From Globodera rostochiensis (taxonomy: Eukaryota > Nematoda > Chromadorea > Rhabditida > Heteroderidae): DNA of 64,000 nucleotides. Under the pieces are notes generated by a model. That model searched no databases and had not been told where the DNA came from. It was given only the letters and a program-made list of their open reading frames with translations. A program made the translations under genes and the position numbers. Positions 34,305 through 46,428 of this stretch are shown in pieces. The number at the start of each line of letters is the position of its first letter. Within the stretch, counting starts at the first letter, position 1. The DNA is taken from positions 2,322,624-2,386,623 of the forward strand of contig JAEVLN010000013.1 of the NCBI GenBank assembly GCA_018350325.1, written 5' to 3'.

Positions 34305-37300
34305 ATGTTCCGTACCATTGGCTTGAAAAAAAATTTTGTGCAAAGAATTTTACGAAGAAATGCTTCGACAGCAACGGTTGAGACTGCATCTCCAAAGGTC
34401 TAAGATAAATGAAATAAAACTGTAAATCTGTCGCATTCGAACGTCCTCAGTTTTTAGCCATAATGTCTTTTTCAAATAATTTTAGGTCGAAGTTACCATT
34501 GACGATAAAAAAGTGTTGGTGGATCCTGGCATGACAATTCTTCAGGTTCTAAATGTTCCGTTATAATTTAAATATGGTACATTTTTTCGAAAGGCTTGCG
34601 CTTTGGTGGGTGTGGATATTCCGCGGTTTTGTTATCACGATCGATTATCGATCGCCGGAAACTGTCGAATGTGTCTTGTCGAAGTGGAAAAATCGATAAA
34701 GCCTGTCGCTTCTTGTGCGATGCCCGTTATGAATGGAATGCGAGTGAAGACTAACTCTTCGGCGACAAAAAAGGCGCGGGAGGGCGTAATGGAGTTTCTG
34801 CTGGTCAACCACCCCCTCGATTGTCCAATCTGCGATCAGGTGAGGGGGGCTATAAGGAATTCTTCGAATCCCACCGCCTGCTTCACTGGTGCATTCCATT
34901 ATCACAGGGGGGTGAGTGCGACCTTCAAGACCAGTCGATGGCTTTTGGATCGGACCGAAGTCGTCACCAAAATGAATACGATGGGAAAAGGTTGGAGTTT
35001 CGTTCGCAAGCAAAAACAATCAAATGTCGAGTCGTATAACCGGAGTTGGGAAAATATTAAAACTTAAAATTGTTTAGTTGTTTCCTCCGTCTTTTTCTTT
35101 AGAGCGGTGGAAGACAAAGACATTGGGCCGTTGGTGAAGACGATAATGACTCGTTGCATTCACTGTACTCGTTGCATTCGGTTCGCTAACGAAGTTGCCG
35201 GAGTGCCGGACCTCGGCTCAACCGGAAGAGGGTCGGATATGCAAATTGGGACGTACGTCGAGAAATTATTCGCTTCTGAACTTTCTGGAAATGTTATCGA
35301 CTTGTGTCCCGTAGGGGCATTGACCAGCAAGCAGTACAGGTCGTTGTATTGACTTTAACTTATTTGATTTCGCCGCTTCCTAAAGTTTTGTCGCCCGTCC
35401 TTGGGAAACTCGAAAAACGGAAAGCATTGATGTGATGGACGCACTGGGCTCAAACATTGTGCTTTCACACAGAACCGGAGAGATTCTTAGAATAATTCCT
35501 CGTATGAACGATGTGCGGAGTAATCCAAGGCTTTTGAGAACGGCCCATTCATCGCCAACCTTTGACAGGAAGTCAACGAAGAATGGCTGTCGGACAAAGC
35601 CCGCTTTATTTGCGATGGTTTGAAGCGACAGCGACTGTTGCAGCCGATGCTTAAGAATGAGTTCGGCGTTCTGAGGTTTTTTTTGCTGTTTTTTTTTTCA
35701 GTGCTTTAAATGCATTCTTCCGGAAAATAATTTAGCCCCTGCAATTGGGAAGAGGCCCTTTTCTCTGCAGCGCAAAAACTACGTCAGGTTCATTCGGACG
35801 CAATTGCCGGGTTGGCCGGTGCATTGGTCGATTCAGGTTTTTCTGGTTCACAAATTAAATTTACATTACTTTTAAGAGTCGCTAATTGCATTGAAAGATT
35901 TATTAAATCTAACCAACACAGAAAATGTCTTTAGCGAAGGCGAATTGCCCATTTCGAGCGGGGGAATCGATTTGCGGTTAACAATTGTTGACAGTTTGTA
36001 AATTTGGAACGGAATTTTAGATCCAACTATTTGTTTAATGACAAAATTGCCAACGTTGAGAAGTGTGACGTTCTTCTTTTGGTCGGCACTAACCCTCGAT
36101 ATGAAGCCCCCGTGTTTAACGCCAGGATCCGTAAAACGTAATTCAAAAAGTATTTTGAAATTGGTTGCTGTCGACTTTACAGTAATTGATTATCTTTACT
36201 AATTGTTTTTAAAAATTGACCTAATTTCTAGAACCTAACGCATTTTAGGTTAAATAATAGAGAATTTCCAATTTTATGCCCCATTCCTTTGCCTTTCCTT
36301 TTAGATATTTGTATTCGGACATTGAAATCGGTGTAATCGGTGCAAATGTCGACCTCACTTATGACTACACATATTTGGGTTCGAATTCGTCCGTTTTGGA
36401 TGACCTTTTAAGTGGTAAATCGACATTCTCTAAGGTTTTAATATTTTAACTGCTTTGAATGACAAAACGCAATTAAGAAGTTGGAAAATGCAAATTATCC
36501 GATGATTGTAGTCGGAACACAGGCAATTCAAGGCGGTGGTTCCGAAGCGATTAATCAAAAATTACAACAATTGACAGAAAAGCTCCGTTCTTTCTCAAGC
36601 GCCAAACAAAAGCCGGAAGGTTACTTAAGGACGTCTAAATGGAAGAATCAATCTAGAAAAGAAAAAAAAGAATACATTTCAGAAAAGGGCTTTTGAATGA
36701 TATCAATTTACAGAACTTATCATTCATTATTCGTTAGCTTTAGTAAATGGACAAGCGAAAGTGCTCAATTGGCTCCACGAATTCGCCGGCCACGTGGCGG
36801 CTTTCGATATTGGCTATCGCCCCTTCAATGAATTAAGCCCAGAAGTGAAGAAATCAATTAAATTGCTTTATCTGCTCGGCGCTGACGACAAACCAATTTC
36901 AAGAAAAGATTTTCACCAAGATGTATTTGTCATTTACCAAGGTGATTGTCACCTCCTCTACCCAACGAATACACTCAATAATTTGTTTTTTAAAGGGCAC
37001 CACGGGGACAACGGCGCAGAATTGGCTGATCTTATTCTTCCTGGGGCGGCGTATACAGAGAAAGAGGCGATTTGGGTGAACACGGAGGGGCGAGCCCAAA
37101 GGGGGTTTGTACATCGGGCTGTTCAATCATTAATTCATGTGCTAGTTATCCCGCTATTGTCCCGCCTGGGGATGCTCGAGTAGACTGGAAGATCATTCGG
37201 GCATTGAGCGAAGTGGCTGGTCACAAATTGCCGTACGATTCAATTATGGATATAAGACATCGGCTGTCCGAGGTAATTTTCTGCCCTAAAAACGAACGAA

Positions 37301-37890
37301 TAATCTTTGTAGAGCCGACCAGGGCCGTAAACAGAAAAAAATTTCGGGGGGGGGGCAAGCCCAAAAAAAAATCGATTCTTAAGGGTGGCGCCGCCGGGAA
37401 AATTTTGTTGATCGAATTTGTTAAGAAGGCCCAAAAAATATTAATTGTGCAAACCAAGAGGATCCCCCCTATGTTTTTTTCTCAAAAAACATTTCGGGAG
37501 GGGTGGGGGGACAATGCCCCCCCCCTGGGTACGGGCCTGGAGCCCCGACTGTTTTGCAAATTTCTATTAAACTTCGTCTCCATTTTTAGGTCGCGCCTCA
37601 TTTGAACCGATACGGTATGGCTGAAGAGACGAATTATTCGCGGCAAGCATCCCTCCTTTCCCAAGCAAGTCTTAATTCTCGTCACGTTGTCACAATAACT
37701 TTTATAGGAGGCATCGGTTTCTCCGGTCAGTCGTTCTCTGGAGCCGCGACAGTGCACTTTGGCCGATTATTGGCTGACCAACTCAATTGCTAGGGCCTCG
37801 CCGACGATGGCCCAATGTGTCAAGGCTTCGCGTCGATACACCGTCCAACCTCACACCGATCCGTTGAGACTGACAAATCCCCATGCTTAG
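34305..37890 (+). CDS. nuo-5: NADH:ubiquinone oxidoreductase 75-kDa subunit (NDUFS1), mitochondrial complex I
   Basis: Seventeen exons (34305-34397, 34486-34545, 34594-34839, 34908-34990, 35103-35339, 35386-35512, 35569-35675, 35736-35836, 35877-35976, 36021-36137, 36305-36434, 36478-36619, 36744-36941, 36996-37104, 37146-37272, 37590-37685, 37708-37890) keep frame throughout and give about 751 residues, near the family length. A basic, S/T-containing N-terminus suits mitochondrial import. Iron-sulphur ligands are visible: [15 protein letters not shown] plus a later C (2Fe-2S), H-x3-C-x2-C-x5-C in [14 protein letters not shown], and CIHCTRC with CPVGALTSK (4Fe-4S). The subunit carries electrons from the FMN arm towards ubiquinone. 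ATG directly follows TTTTTTAG, as expected for a trans-splice or splice acceptor. The 37273-37589 intron carries a small TIR element. Confidence 0.95.
37320..37539. mobile_element. 220-bp hAT-like element in an NDUFS1 intron
   Basis: The left end is CAGGGCCGTAAACAG and the right end CTGGGTACGGGCCTG. The flanks GAGCCGAC and GAGCCCCGAC look like a duplication with two added bases. The core has GGCGCCGCC and TTGTTAAGAA, as in the larger elements. Removing it leaves an intron of roughly 90 bp. Confidence 0.6.
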
Positions 37891-38096
37891 GACCCAGAGA
37901 TAAAAAGCGAGCATCACATCATCTCGTTGAATTAGGATATGAAATTGTAAATTCCTCAATTGAAAAACACACGATTTATGTCCATTGTGAGTGCACGCAT
38001 TTGTAAAAAGACTTTAAATCGCCATTTATTTATGCTTTTACTTTGCCCGGTGCACTCAATTTAAAAATAGTCCTTCATATTTTTCAAACAGTTGAA

Positions 38097-39809
38097 ATGG
38101 TTATGCTAACTGTGCTGAGAAAGGCGAGGAGAAAGGAGCAGGAGATGCGGGTGCTCATCCTCGGCTTGGATAACTCGGGAAAGACAACTTTTTTGAAGAA
38201 AATCAGCGGAGAGAATATCAGTGACACTGCGCCTACTTTCGGTTATACGATTAGTGAATCTATGACTTACAAGAAAAAGTTCTGAAAAAAGTGCATCAAG
38301 GCAAAAAAAAAGATTTACGCTCAAATAAAGTACATTTACTAAGAATGCGGATTTCAAAGAAAAAAGAATAGTTTGGCGAAATTTGCCGAAATTGTTGGGA
38401 ATTTAATGCAATAAAAACCAAAAATATTCTTGAAAAATCAAGAAAGAATGTTACCAAAAATGGACCTCTAAATCTTGCTGGTGCATTTTCTTAAGGAATA
38501 TTCAAAAAGTACTTTAAGTCACTAATTCAGATTCATCGTTTTGCAAATATTCGATCGGAATCTATGAAAAACGGGGCGGGGGGGGGGGGGGGGATCGGGA
38601 GACAAGTCCTATTTTAGGGGTGAGACCAGGGTTGTGTCTGAATGGAATGACCGATTGGTATTATTGGCTCTTATGCACTTTGCCCCCCATGATTTTTTTT
38701 TTGTTGCCAAAACACTGAAAAAAATGTTTTAATGGTAATCGAGGGTGTAGAATCCGAATCTGGCATCCATTTCGACCGATTTCGAACCCCGGACCCGAAT
38801 TCGAACAAATTTTCGAATTTTTTCAAAATTCACATTTATTGCTCAAAATCGATTCAAATGCACAAAATCCTTTTAAATGAGTACCTAGGCAACAGCAATA
38901 TTAAACACGCTCACATGGGTACAAAACACTCACTTGTGACCAAAAATTATAAAACACAACATTATGATCGCCGAAATGTTTACGCCACAAAAATTTGAAT
39001 CGATTTTGAGCAATAAATGTGGATTTTGAAAAAAAAATGAATTTTCGAAAATTTGTTCGAATTCGGGTCCGGGGTTCGAAATCGGTCGAAATGGATGTCA
39101 GATTCGGATTCTACACCCTCGATTACTATTAAAAACATTTTTTTCAGTGTTTTAGCAAAAAAAAAATCATGGGGGGCAAAGTGCATAAGAGCCGTATTAT
39201 TACTTATCTTTGGCCTTGAATTTTTAGGCTTCAATATCAAAACGCTCGAGTTCAAAGGTTGGAAATTGAACTGCTGGGATGTCGGCGGGCAGAAGAGTCT
39301 TCGTACGTATTGGCGCAATTACTTTGAACGGACAGATGCCGTAATCTGGGTGGTGGACGCATGCGACAAGGGGCGCTTGGACGACTGTTGCAGGGAGTTG
39401 CACTCGCTAATCAACGAGGAATGCCTCCATGGAGTCACTCTGTTGGTACTTGCGAACAAACACGATTTGGTTGGGTCAATGCACGGTCAGGAAATAGAAA
39501 AGGTTATTATGTCGTCTTCTGCTTCAATGGCCTTTATCCAACCATTCTTTTGTGAAAACAGAGTATTAATTTTGAGTGAAAGTTATTTTTGGGGGAGACT
39601 ATTTTGAATTTACGTCTCGCTTGTTTTTTTTAGATTCTTCACTTAGAGAGGATAAAGCATCACTGGCGAATCTATGAAACGAGTGCTTACACTGGTGAAA
39701 AATAAATTCCAAAATAACGAAGTTTTAGTTCTCTGCAGGCGATGGTCTACTTGATTCTCTGGGCTGGCTAATTCAGGACGTAAATTCAAGAATCTTGGTC
39801 CCGGATTAA
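38097..39809 (+). CDS. evl-20: ADP-ribosylation factor-like GTPase 2 (ARL2)
   Basis: Exons 38097-38241, 39228-39502, 39634-39694 and 39739-39809 give 183 residues, the ARL2 length. G motifs are present: GLDNSGKT (P loop), [10 protein letters not shown] (switch II), NKHD (base specificity) and the ETSA region. The second residue is not glycine, which fits ARL2, a family normally not myristoylated. ARL2 acts with tubulin cofactors and controls tubulin folding and membrane traffic; the C. elegans orthologue is EVL-20. It starts 206 bp after the NDUFS1 stop, with an acceptor-like TTTTTCAAACAG a few bases before the ATG. Intron 1 (986 bp) holds a palindromic repeat. Confidence 0.92.
38650..39210. 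mobile_element. Palindromic GGTA-class element in ARL2 intron 1
   Basis: Inverted arms run from GGCTCTTATGCACTTTGCC (about 38670) and its inverse (about 39180) inward through TAGAATCCGAATCTGGCATC and CCCGAATTCGAAC. The ends look like GGTATTATT and its inverse. I found no clean target duplication, so the outer limits are approximate. Confidence 0.65.
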
Positions 39810-39870
39810 TCACTCGAGTATTGCGAATCAATTTTTATTCTCATAAACAGAGAAACTAATAATTGTTACA

Positions 39871-41766
39871 TTAAGACGTTCTAATTTGAAATTTTCCTGC
39901 TTTCGTAACGTATTTTACACCTTTGAACGGTTTATAGGGTTCACCGAATATGTCCAGACGGCTCACTTTCAACCCGGAAGCGGCGAGTTGGTTGATTTTG
40001 AATTTGACGGCTATGGGGGGTGACTCGAACTGATCTTTTGCACTTTGACCGGCGGTAGACACCTAAAAACCCGTTAATGTTAATTCGCATTTTACCATAT
40101 CTGACCGTTCCCTTGAGGGTCGGGGGCTTTCCGAGTTCAATCTTCCCAACGGTCCACTGGAGAAGCTTTGCTGTGGGGTCAAACGTGACTTTGCCGTGAC
40201 TTGCGATCAAATTGCAATTTTGAACTCCCTTTGGCATTTGACACTCGAGCACAACATCCTCCAACATTTTCCCCATACTTTGCTTCGGACTGACCATTAA
40301 CTCAAAACGCCCCGCCGCTCCATTTTTCAACAAAATGTTATGACGAACGGAGAGAGGGATAGCAACAACGCTAAATAAACTTTGGAAGGTATATCCGAAC
40401 AATTGTCGGACATTTTGGGGAAAGATATATTTTTTTATGCCTGTTTTTATCTAAGGTTGACACAATTCAGTTTTACCCACCGGCGTTTACCTTTGAAAGC
40501 TGATGTGATAGGAAAGCAGGCGAAAATTGCCATCCGGAGGGACAAACGAAAGAATTCGCTCGTTCTCCCAGCGGCGAAATCGAACGCACGGATGGAAGGA
40601 CACGTCGTCCAAAATCCGAGAATTGGCCAGTGTCATTGAAAGGTCGGGCATCCCGGACAGCTTACAGCAGCAGTCCATCTATCCTCGAAATGGAAATGGT
40701 CCCCCCCCCCTTCCGCCGGACGTAACGTACGTGTCCATGGATCTCCGCGGAAATTGTAGCGCCCTGTTTATCAATTATGGCGTCTATCTCTTCGATAACA
40801 TCAAAGTACGCTTTTTAAACAAAAAGTTGCAAATAAAAGTGGACGCTTTTATACCTTCGTTGTTGGCGTACTTCACTCCCGCTCTCCGCCAGGGGACATT
40901 CTGTAAAATCGGAATTTGTTTGAGTTTTTTAGACTATTTGTAAATTGACGAATAACTTACTGATAATTGGCCAGTTGGTAAAACTTCCGAAATGTTTGTT
41001 TGCCCAGTAACTTGATTTTTTAAGGACCGCAAAAAATTAGGGGCTTTTATCATATCCTGTAGAACATTCATTTCTGTACACAGTGGATAGCCATAGTCAA
41101 GGATTTCGTCGAGTAACTTAAAAATCAAAATTTTGGCCTTAAAATATTGGCGTTATTTTGGCAAGGAAACCGTTTCAGCCGGTTCCGACCCATTTAAAAA
41201 AATATTCGTTTTCAGTATCTTATAAACTCTATTAACAACGTTCAAGTTTTTTCAAGTCGTTACGAGGTCCACGATTGAAGGGCTTCACCAAGTGGTGCGA
41301 ATGCAAAAAACCTCAAAAACAATGACGATGTTTTCTTTAATTGCGGAGTCTGAACATTCATCGAAATATTCAGTGAAAATTGAAATTATCCTATTGAGAA
41401 CTTCGATCACCATTAAAGGAGGCGCTGAAATTTTTGATTATTATTTTCAATCAAAAATATGGAATTTTCATACTTTCCGTGACGCAAATAGCGACGAAAT
41501 ATAAACTGTTGTGATGGACTATGTATAAATAATGATGGGGTGCTGCGATGACCGGAGGAATGTCCTCGCCATTTGACGACTGCTTCTGTACATCAAAGAA
41601 ATAATCACAAATTGAGCGATGGATGACGGATTTGTAGTGCTTTTCTAATATCACATCGCTGGAAAGATGGTGTAGAATGTAATTAGATAAAATATTTACT
41701 AATTGTTTTTTAATCAAAACTTAGTACTCACTGAGATGAATTCACAATAAAAATACTGCTGATCAT
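39871..41766 (-). CDS. apm-3: AP-3 adaptor complex mu subunit
   Basis: Minus-strand exons, in order of translation: 41732-41766, 41474-41658, 41312-41424, 40961-41116, 40855-40900, 40731-40810, 40491-40678, 40106-40370, 39871-40062. They join in frame to 419 residues, as in animal AP3M. The N-terminal longin-like part has MISSIFIVNSS and DVILEKHYKSV. The mu homology part has SGMPDLSM, DVSFHPCVRF, SFVPPDGNFRL and ends YKPFKGVKYVTKAGKFQIRTS. AP-3 sorts cargo from endosomes to lysosomes and gut granules, with mu reading tyrosine-based signals. It converges with the ARL2 gene, and the two stop codons lie only 61 bp apart. Confidence 0.95.
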
Positions 41767-43318
41767 GATTAATGGCCTCAAAATCAATTATTTTGTAGAC
41801 ACGCTTTGATGTTATTTCAAATGTTCCGATGAATGCAGAAATCACTAAAAAACAATAGATACGAGATTTATATTGACTAAAAAAACGCGAAATATTGGCC
41901 GAAAATCCCCAAAATATTGACCAAAACCCCAAAAAAGTGCCAAAATACTGATTTAAAATGTGCTAAAACTGACAAAATTCAGTCAGTCAATCTTATCCGT
42001 TTCCTTCTACATTTCCTGGGGTGGCAAAAAGTAACATTTTTGCTGACGTAGCAAAAAGTAAGGTGGCAAAACGTAGGGTTACCCACTTTGAAGCAAGTCG
42101 TGAATAAAAATATTTTTCTAAATCCACAAAAAGATTTTTCTAGGGGTATTCGGGGGATGTAGAATCCGAATCTGACATTAGTTTCGACCAATTTCGAACC
42201 CCGAACCCGGATTCGAACTTTTTCGAAAAATCAAAATTTTCCAAAAAATTAATTTTGGCCTCAAAATTGTTCAAAAAACACAAAATCACAACAAAAGGCA
42301 AGTAATGATCGAAATCATGCTTTTTGAACAATTTTGAGGCCAAAATTAATTTTTGGAAATTTTTGGTTTTTCGAAAAAAGTTCGAATCCGGGTTCGGGGT
42401 TCGAAATTGGTCGAAACTAATGTCAGATTCGGATTCGGCTCTACTTCAGTTTATGCGTCCAATCGAAGTTTATGCGTCCAATCAAAGTTTATGCGTCCAA
42501 TCAAAGTTTATGCGTCCAATTAAAGTTTATGCGTCCAATCAAAATTTTATGCGTCCAATCAAAGTTTATGCGTTCAATCATAATTTGAGTAACAAAAGGT
42601 TATGAACTCAGGAAAATGTAAACGAATATCCTCAAGATGTCGAAAAATTTTGCTGTTTCCATGAAAACGACGATACATGTATTGGTAAAGGTAAATAGGA
42701 AGCATGTCATGGTTATTGTCATATACATGTTTTAAACTCTACTTAAGAGCCCGCCAAGTAGTCTCAATCCCTTGTGTATAAACAAGAGCCCGGCGGGAAC
42801 GGGATTCCCGCGGGAAAAGTACGGGAATCTCGGCCCCGTTCCCGTCTTTTTCGCCGGGCGGGATTTTTTACGGGAACGGGAAAAAGACGGGATTCCCGTC
42901 CCGTTCTTTTTGAAAACCCCGTTCCCGGAAATTTTTTTTACCGGGCTCTAGATGAACTTGTGGTTAGTAGGGTCGACAATTATAAACGGTGATTGATCCA
43001 TCTAAGATCATACTGCATTGCAAATTGTTAATGCCGCCATATGCTGCCCACTTTAATTTTTTCTTGAGTGAACTTGGCAAACAAAAGGGAAAAATCACTC
43101 ATATAGGCTTCAGGGGCGTATGTCTAACTTTTCCCCTATCGAGCTTTGGTTTACTTAAAAGTTTAATTTTCAAAAATTTAAAACCGGTTCAAAAAACCGT
43201 TTAATTCTCAATTTTTAGTTTCTATTCACGAATTTGTAATTAGAGCATCAAATAACATATTTTCAGACCATTTTCAAAGAAAAAAAATTTCCAAAATGCT
43301 GACCAAAAGGGTCCCCCC
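41767..43318. repeat. Repeat cluster: palindrome, TTTATGCGTCC array, GGGAACGGG element
   Basis: 42130-42440 is a hairpin with the TAGAATCCGAATCTGACA core on both arms. 42445-42590 has about eight tandem copies of a 19-bp TTTATGCGTCCAATCAAAG unit, close to the word of the 27485 element. 42785-42953 is bounded by AGAGCCCGG and CCGGGCTCT and filled with GGGAACGGG/ACGGGA words. No gene was recognised. Confidence 0.6.
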
Positions 43319-43975
43319 CAGGCATGCTCACGGTTACCCGTAACCGCGTACTGGAGATTAAGTATTCTTACAATTTTTTACAAAATTTTAGCTATAAAAA
43401 GTAAAATTCTAAGTATTTACATAAATTAGAACTCAATTATCTAAAATTCGGACGATTTTTCTCAGCATAAGCATTAAATATTCGTCCTCGGCGGCGCCTA
43501 TCGGCACCGCCGAACCCCCACCCCCTCTCTTAAAAATATTTTAGGAAACTAATGCGCAAAAAACAAACAAAAAATTACTCTGATCGGTCGCGCTTTGTTA
43601 GATTTTAATCATGAAAGTGTTAGAAAAAGATTTAAAAATTTTATTCATTGACAAAATCTGATAAAAATCACTTGTTAAGTTCAATACACATCAATTTTGA
43701 TTTAATTTTAGAAAGACGCCACATCACGATCGGAAAAAATTAGTTTTGAAAAATCGATTTTTCGAAATCTGGAAAACTTTATTGATTTTTAAATAATGCG
43801 GTTAACCGCGGATAACCGCGGGCGGTTAACGGTTATGAGATTTTTAGGACGGGCGGTTACGGGCGTTTAACGGTTATGGAATTTTAGAGCACCGCGGTTA
43901 CGGGCGGTTAACGGTTATGAGTGTTTGAGGACGGGCGGTTACGGTTAAGGAAATTGGTAACCGTGAGCATGCCTG
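43319..43975. mobile_element. hAT-like element, word CGGTTA
   Basis: TIRs CAGGCATGCTCACGGTTACC and inverse have an exact duplication GTCCCCCC (43311-43318, 43976-43983). The core (including the GC hairpin at about 43490-43513) aligns by eye with the 8467 element. That element uses CGGATA words where this one uses CGGTTA, at both ends. The tRNA-like part is missing here. Confidence 0.85.
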
Positions 43976-43983
43976 GTCCCCCC

Positions 43984-44460
43984 TATGGTTTTTGGCCAAG
44001 TTTGAGGGGCCATAACTTTCTTCATAGTTGAGTCCGCGCAAAAATTTTTGCAGATTCGTTAGGCTTAGAATGGAGTCGATTGGTATATGATTTGTCGAAT
44101 TTCGAGCGACTTACGTAAACTTCATTTTAGCCCATATTTCACCCCGTTAACGATTGAATGTTTTGTTATTATTACAAACGTTTTCATGCATTCTGAAGCC
44201 TTTAACCTTTTTGTGCTCATGCATAAATTATTTTTCACGTGCCTGAATTTCGAAAAATTGTTCGAATTCGGGGTTGGGGTGCGACTGTCGCAAAATCCGA
44301 GCTCGGATTCGTGTTCTTCGCATTATTTTACCCTAGAAAACACACTTCTTAATTCTAAAAAAAATTTTCCGTCGGGTCCCCAATTCTGCTCGGGACCCCA
44401 ATTCTCTACCATTACCAAAATACGTACCCGGTCCGAGCTTTATTTTATCAGAAAATTTAG
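43984..44460. other. Dispersed repeats upstream of the chromodomain genes
   Basis: The sequence after the 43.3-kb element continues a repeat unit also seen at 12.0 and 53.1 kb (TTGGCCAAGTTTGAGGGGCC-like). Near 44255-44400 there is a half palindrome ending ACCATTACC. No exon could be supported. Confidence 0.4.
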
Positions 44461-45307
44461 ATGGAAGAATTATGGATAAAAAATTTAATAACATCACCAC
44501 TTCAGTCGACTAGCTTTTCATCTGTGCTTAATACGACGGCAAGCTCAATTCAATTTGACAAGGTTTGTTCTTTAATCTGGTTTTCGGGCAGAAATTCTTT
44601 TTTAGATTCATTTGCATCATTTTACGCCTTTAAGTGTTCCATTGCCTTCGTATTCGACGGATTTCCAACAGAAAAGCCTGACTCCTTTAAGCCGAAGAGG
44701 GGGCGGCCTACGCATAGAAAAGAACCGAAAGCGTCTTTCAGCACTTTTAGAAAACGACACGCCGACTTCGTCTTCTATTAGTTCAAATATTTTAAGTGAT
44801 TAGTTTTTCAAATCACTTTTACAATGAAATACTTTAAATTAGGTCCAAAAACTCCGCGCCTGGCCGAGAAAGTCCTGAAAAAGGTCGCTTACGAGGATAG
44901 GCCCAACGCGTATTTGGTCCAGTGGAGTTACGGGAGTCGCGACGGAGATGAGCGCCAGCCGACAACGTGGGAGTACAAAGATCAGCTGTCACGAGTAAGA
45001 GCAAATATATAAATGGGATGAGGGGGGGGGGGAGACTATTTTATTTTCCAATATAAAGAGCTGCAGAAAGTTGGTTGCATGTTTCGAACAATCAATTGCA
45101 AATGATTCCCAACGAGAACTTGAATTCACGGACTACGAGGTTGAGGCCATTTTGGACAGGACAGTGCGCGGAGAACTGCGTTATTTGGTCAAATGGGTGG
45201 GCTGGCGGGTGCCGACTTGGGAGGAAGTCAAATATTTGTTGCCCGAGTACAACGAACTGATTGATGCATTTGAAAAGCACAATTACGAGGTTTTTTTGGA
45301 GGGATGA
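44461..45307 (+). CDS. Double-chromodomain protein (first of a tandem pair)
   Basis: Exons 44461-44562, 44606-44795, 44843-44994 and 45059-45307 give 230 residues. An N-terminal 95-residue part is S/T- and R/K-rich. Chromodomain 1 runs from AEKVLKKVAYEDRPNAYLVQW through TTWEYKDQL to the helix LVACFEQ. Chromodomain 2 has YEVEAILDR, YLVKWVGW, PTWEEV and ELIDAFEKHN. These domains bind methylated histone tails or serve as protein-protein modules in the nucleus. The aromatic cage looks partly kept: Y of YEVE and W/W of KWVGW are present in domain 2, while domain 1 is more divergent. The exon 2 to 3 junction converts an apparent stop (TAG 44801) into read-through. No orthologue was identified. Confidence 0.75.
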
Positions 45308-45314
45308 AGATGAG

Positions 45315-45545
45315 CAGGGCCGTGTGCTGGGGGCGGGTCATGGCCCCCCGAAAAAATTTTGAGAAAAAGTCCCATAGGGGGTACCCTTTATTTTGCAAAT
45401 CTCAACAAATTGAGTTAAAAACTCAAGATTTTCTCGGCGGCGCCAATTGGCATCGCCGACCCACCCGCCCCACAGATGTGAAGCAGAATTCGCAAAAAAA
45501 TGTTGCATTTTTTGAAAAATAGGCAAACTCGTTTTTTACGCATTT
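45315..45545. mobile_element. Truncated hAT-like element between the chromodomain genes
   Basis: It starts CAGGGCCGTGTGCTGGGG, like the 37320 element, and contains the GC hairpin in a variant form (CGGCGGCGCC, AATTGG, CATCGCCG, about 45437-45460). No right end was seen before the next gene. It may have removed or replaced that gene's promoter and 5' exon. Confidence 0.5.
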
Positions 45546-45557
45546 TTTTAAACAAAA

Positions 45558-46259
45558 ATGTTAATTCTAAAAAAGACGAAGGTCTCACAAGAGTTGGACT
45601 GGTTAAGGAGATACGATTCTGGGCCGATCTTGAGAAGAACCAGACGAAACCGGAGGTCAATTCAAAGGAACCGGGGAAATCACTACCAAAAACGGACCAT
45701 GGACGAAGGTACGTCCGAAGCAAATTGCAACCCGTTCATAAATGTATAACAACACCGTCGGCAACTGTTTCTACCGTTGTCAAAGCAGTCCGAGTTCTGA
45801 ACAAATTGGACAGAAACAAACAAAATGCGTCATATTTGATGCTTTGGCCAAGAGAAGCCGGAATACGAAGTAACGAAGACCCAACCAGGAGTTGGGAGAA
45901 ACGAATATCATTGGTAGGAAAGCGGGGAAAAGGGGTAGGACGGCCCTTTTTTGTAGGGTACCGTCGGAGCAATTATGGAATTTGAAGAGGCGCTCACAAA
46001 ACGAAAGGGCTGGGCAACGCAGTCAATCATGTACGAAGTGGAGAAGGTCCAAGGAAGACGCAAGTCTTTGGCGGCAGAAGCGCCGCTATATTTGGTCAAA
46101 TGGTCGGGCTATGAAGAGGAGAGTTGGGCGACTATGGAAAGTCTAGAGATTTGCTATAAACATTTGTTGACGGCATTTGCACTGGACAGGCTAAGAACGT
46201 TGCCGGAGGTGGCAAATTTTGGATTAATACTCGATATTTATGATTTAAGGAGCCGTTAG
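45558..46259 (+). CDS. Double-chromodomain protein (second of a tandem pair)
   Basis: Exons 45558-45708, 45786-45913 and 45957-46259 give 193 residues from ATG 45558. The layout copies its neighbour: a basic, R-rich N-terminus, a weak chromodomain 1 (EAVRVLNKLD, ASYLMLWP, SWEK) and a clear chromodomain 2 (MYEVEKVQG, LYLVKWSGYEEESW, LLTAFALDRL). The linker between the domains also aligns (VACFEQSIA against GAIMEFEEAL). It probably arose by local duplication and then diverged strongly. The 5' end sits against a truncated element, so an upstream exon may be missing and expression is uncertain. Confidence 0.65.
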
Positions 46260-46428
46260 TGAAGTGGGAAATAGGACGGAAGCAAGTAACGAAAAAGACG
46301 AAGGCTGAAATCGGAGAGATAAACAAACGGAGGGAGGCAGAGCTGATGATTTCTTGATAGAAACATTTTAAGCTGATAGTGTTGATATCAGATAAATTGC
46401 TTAAATTTATTTCGCTCTCTGTTTTTTT

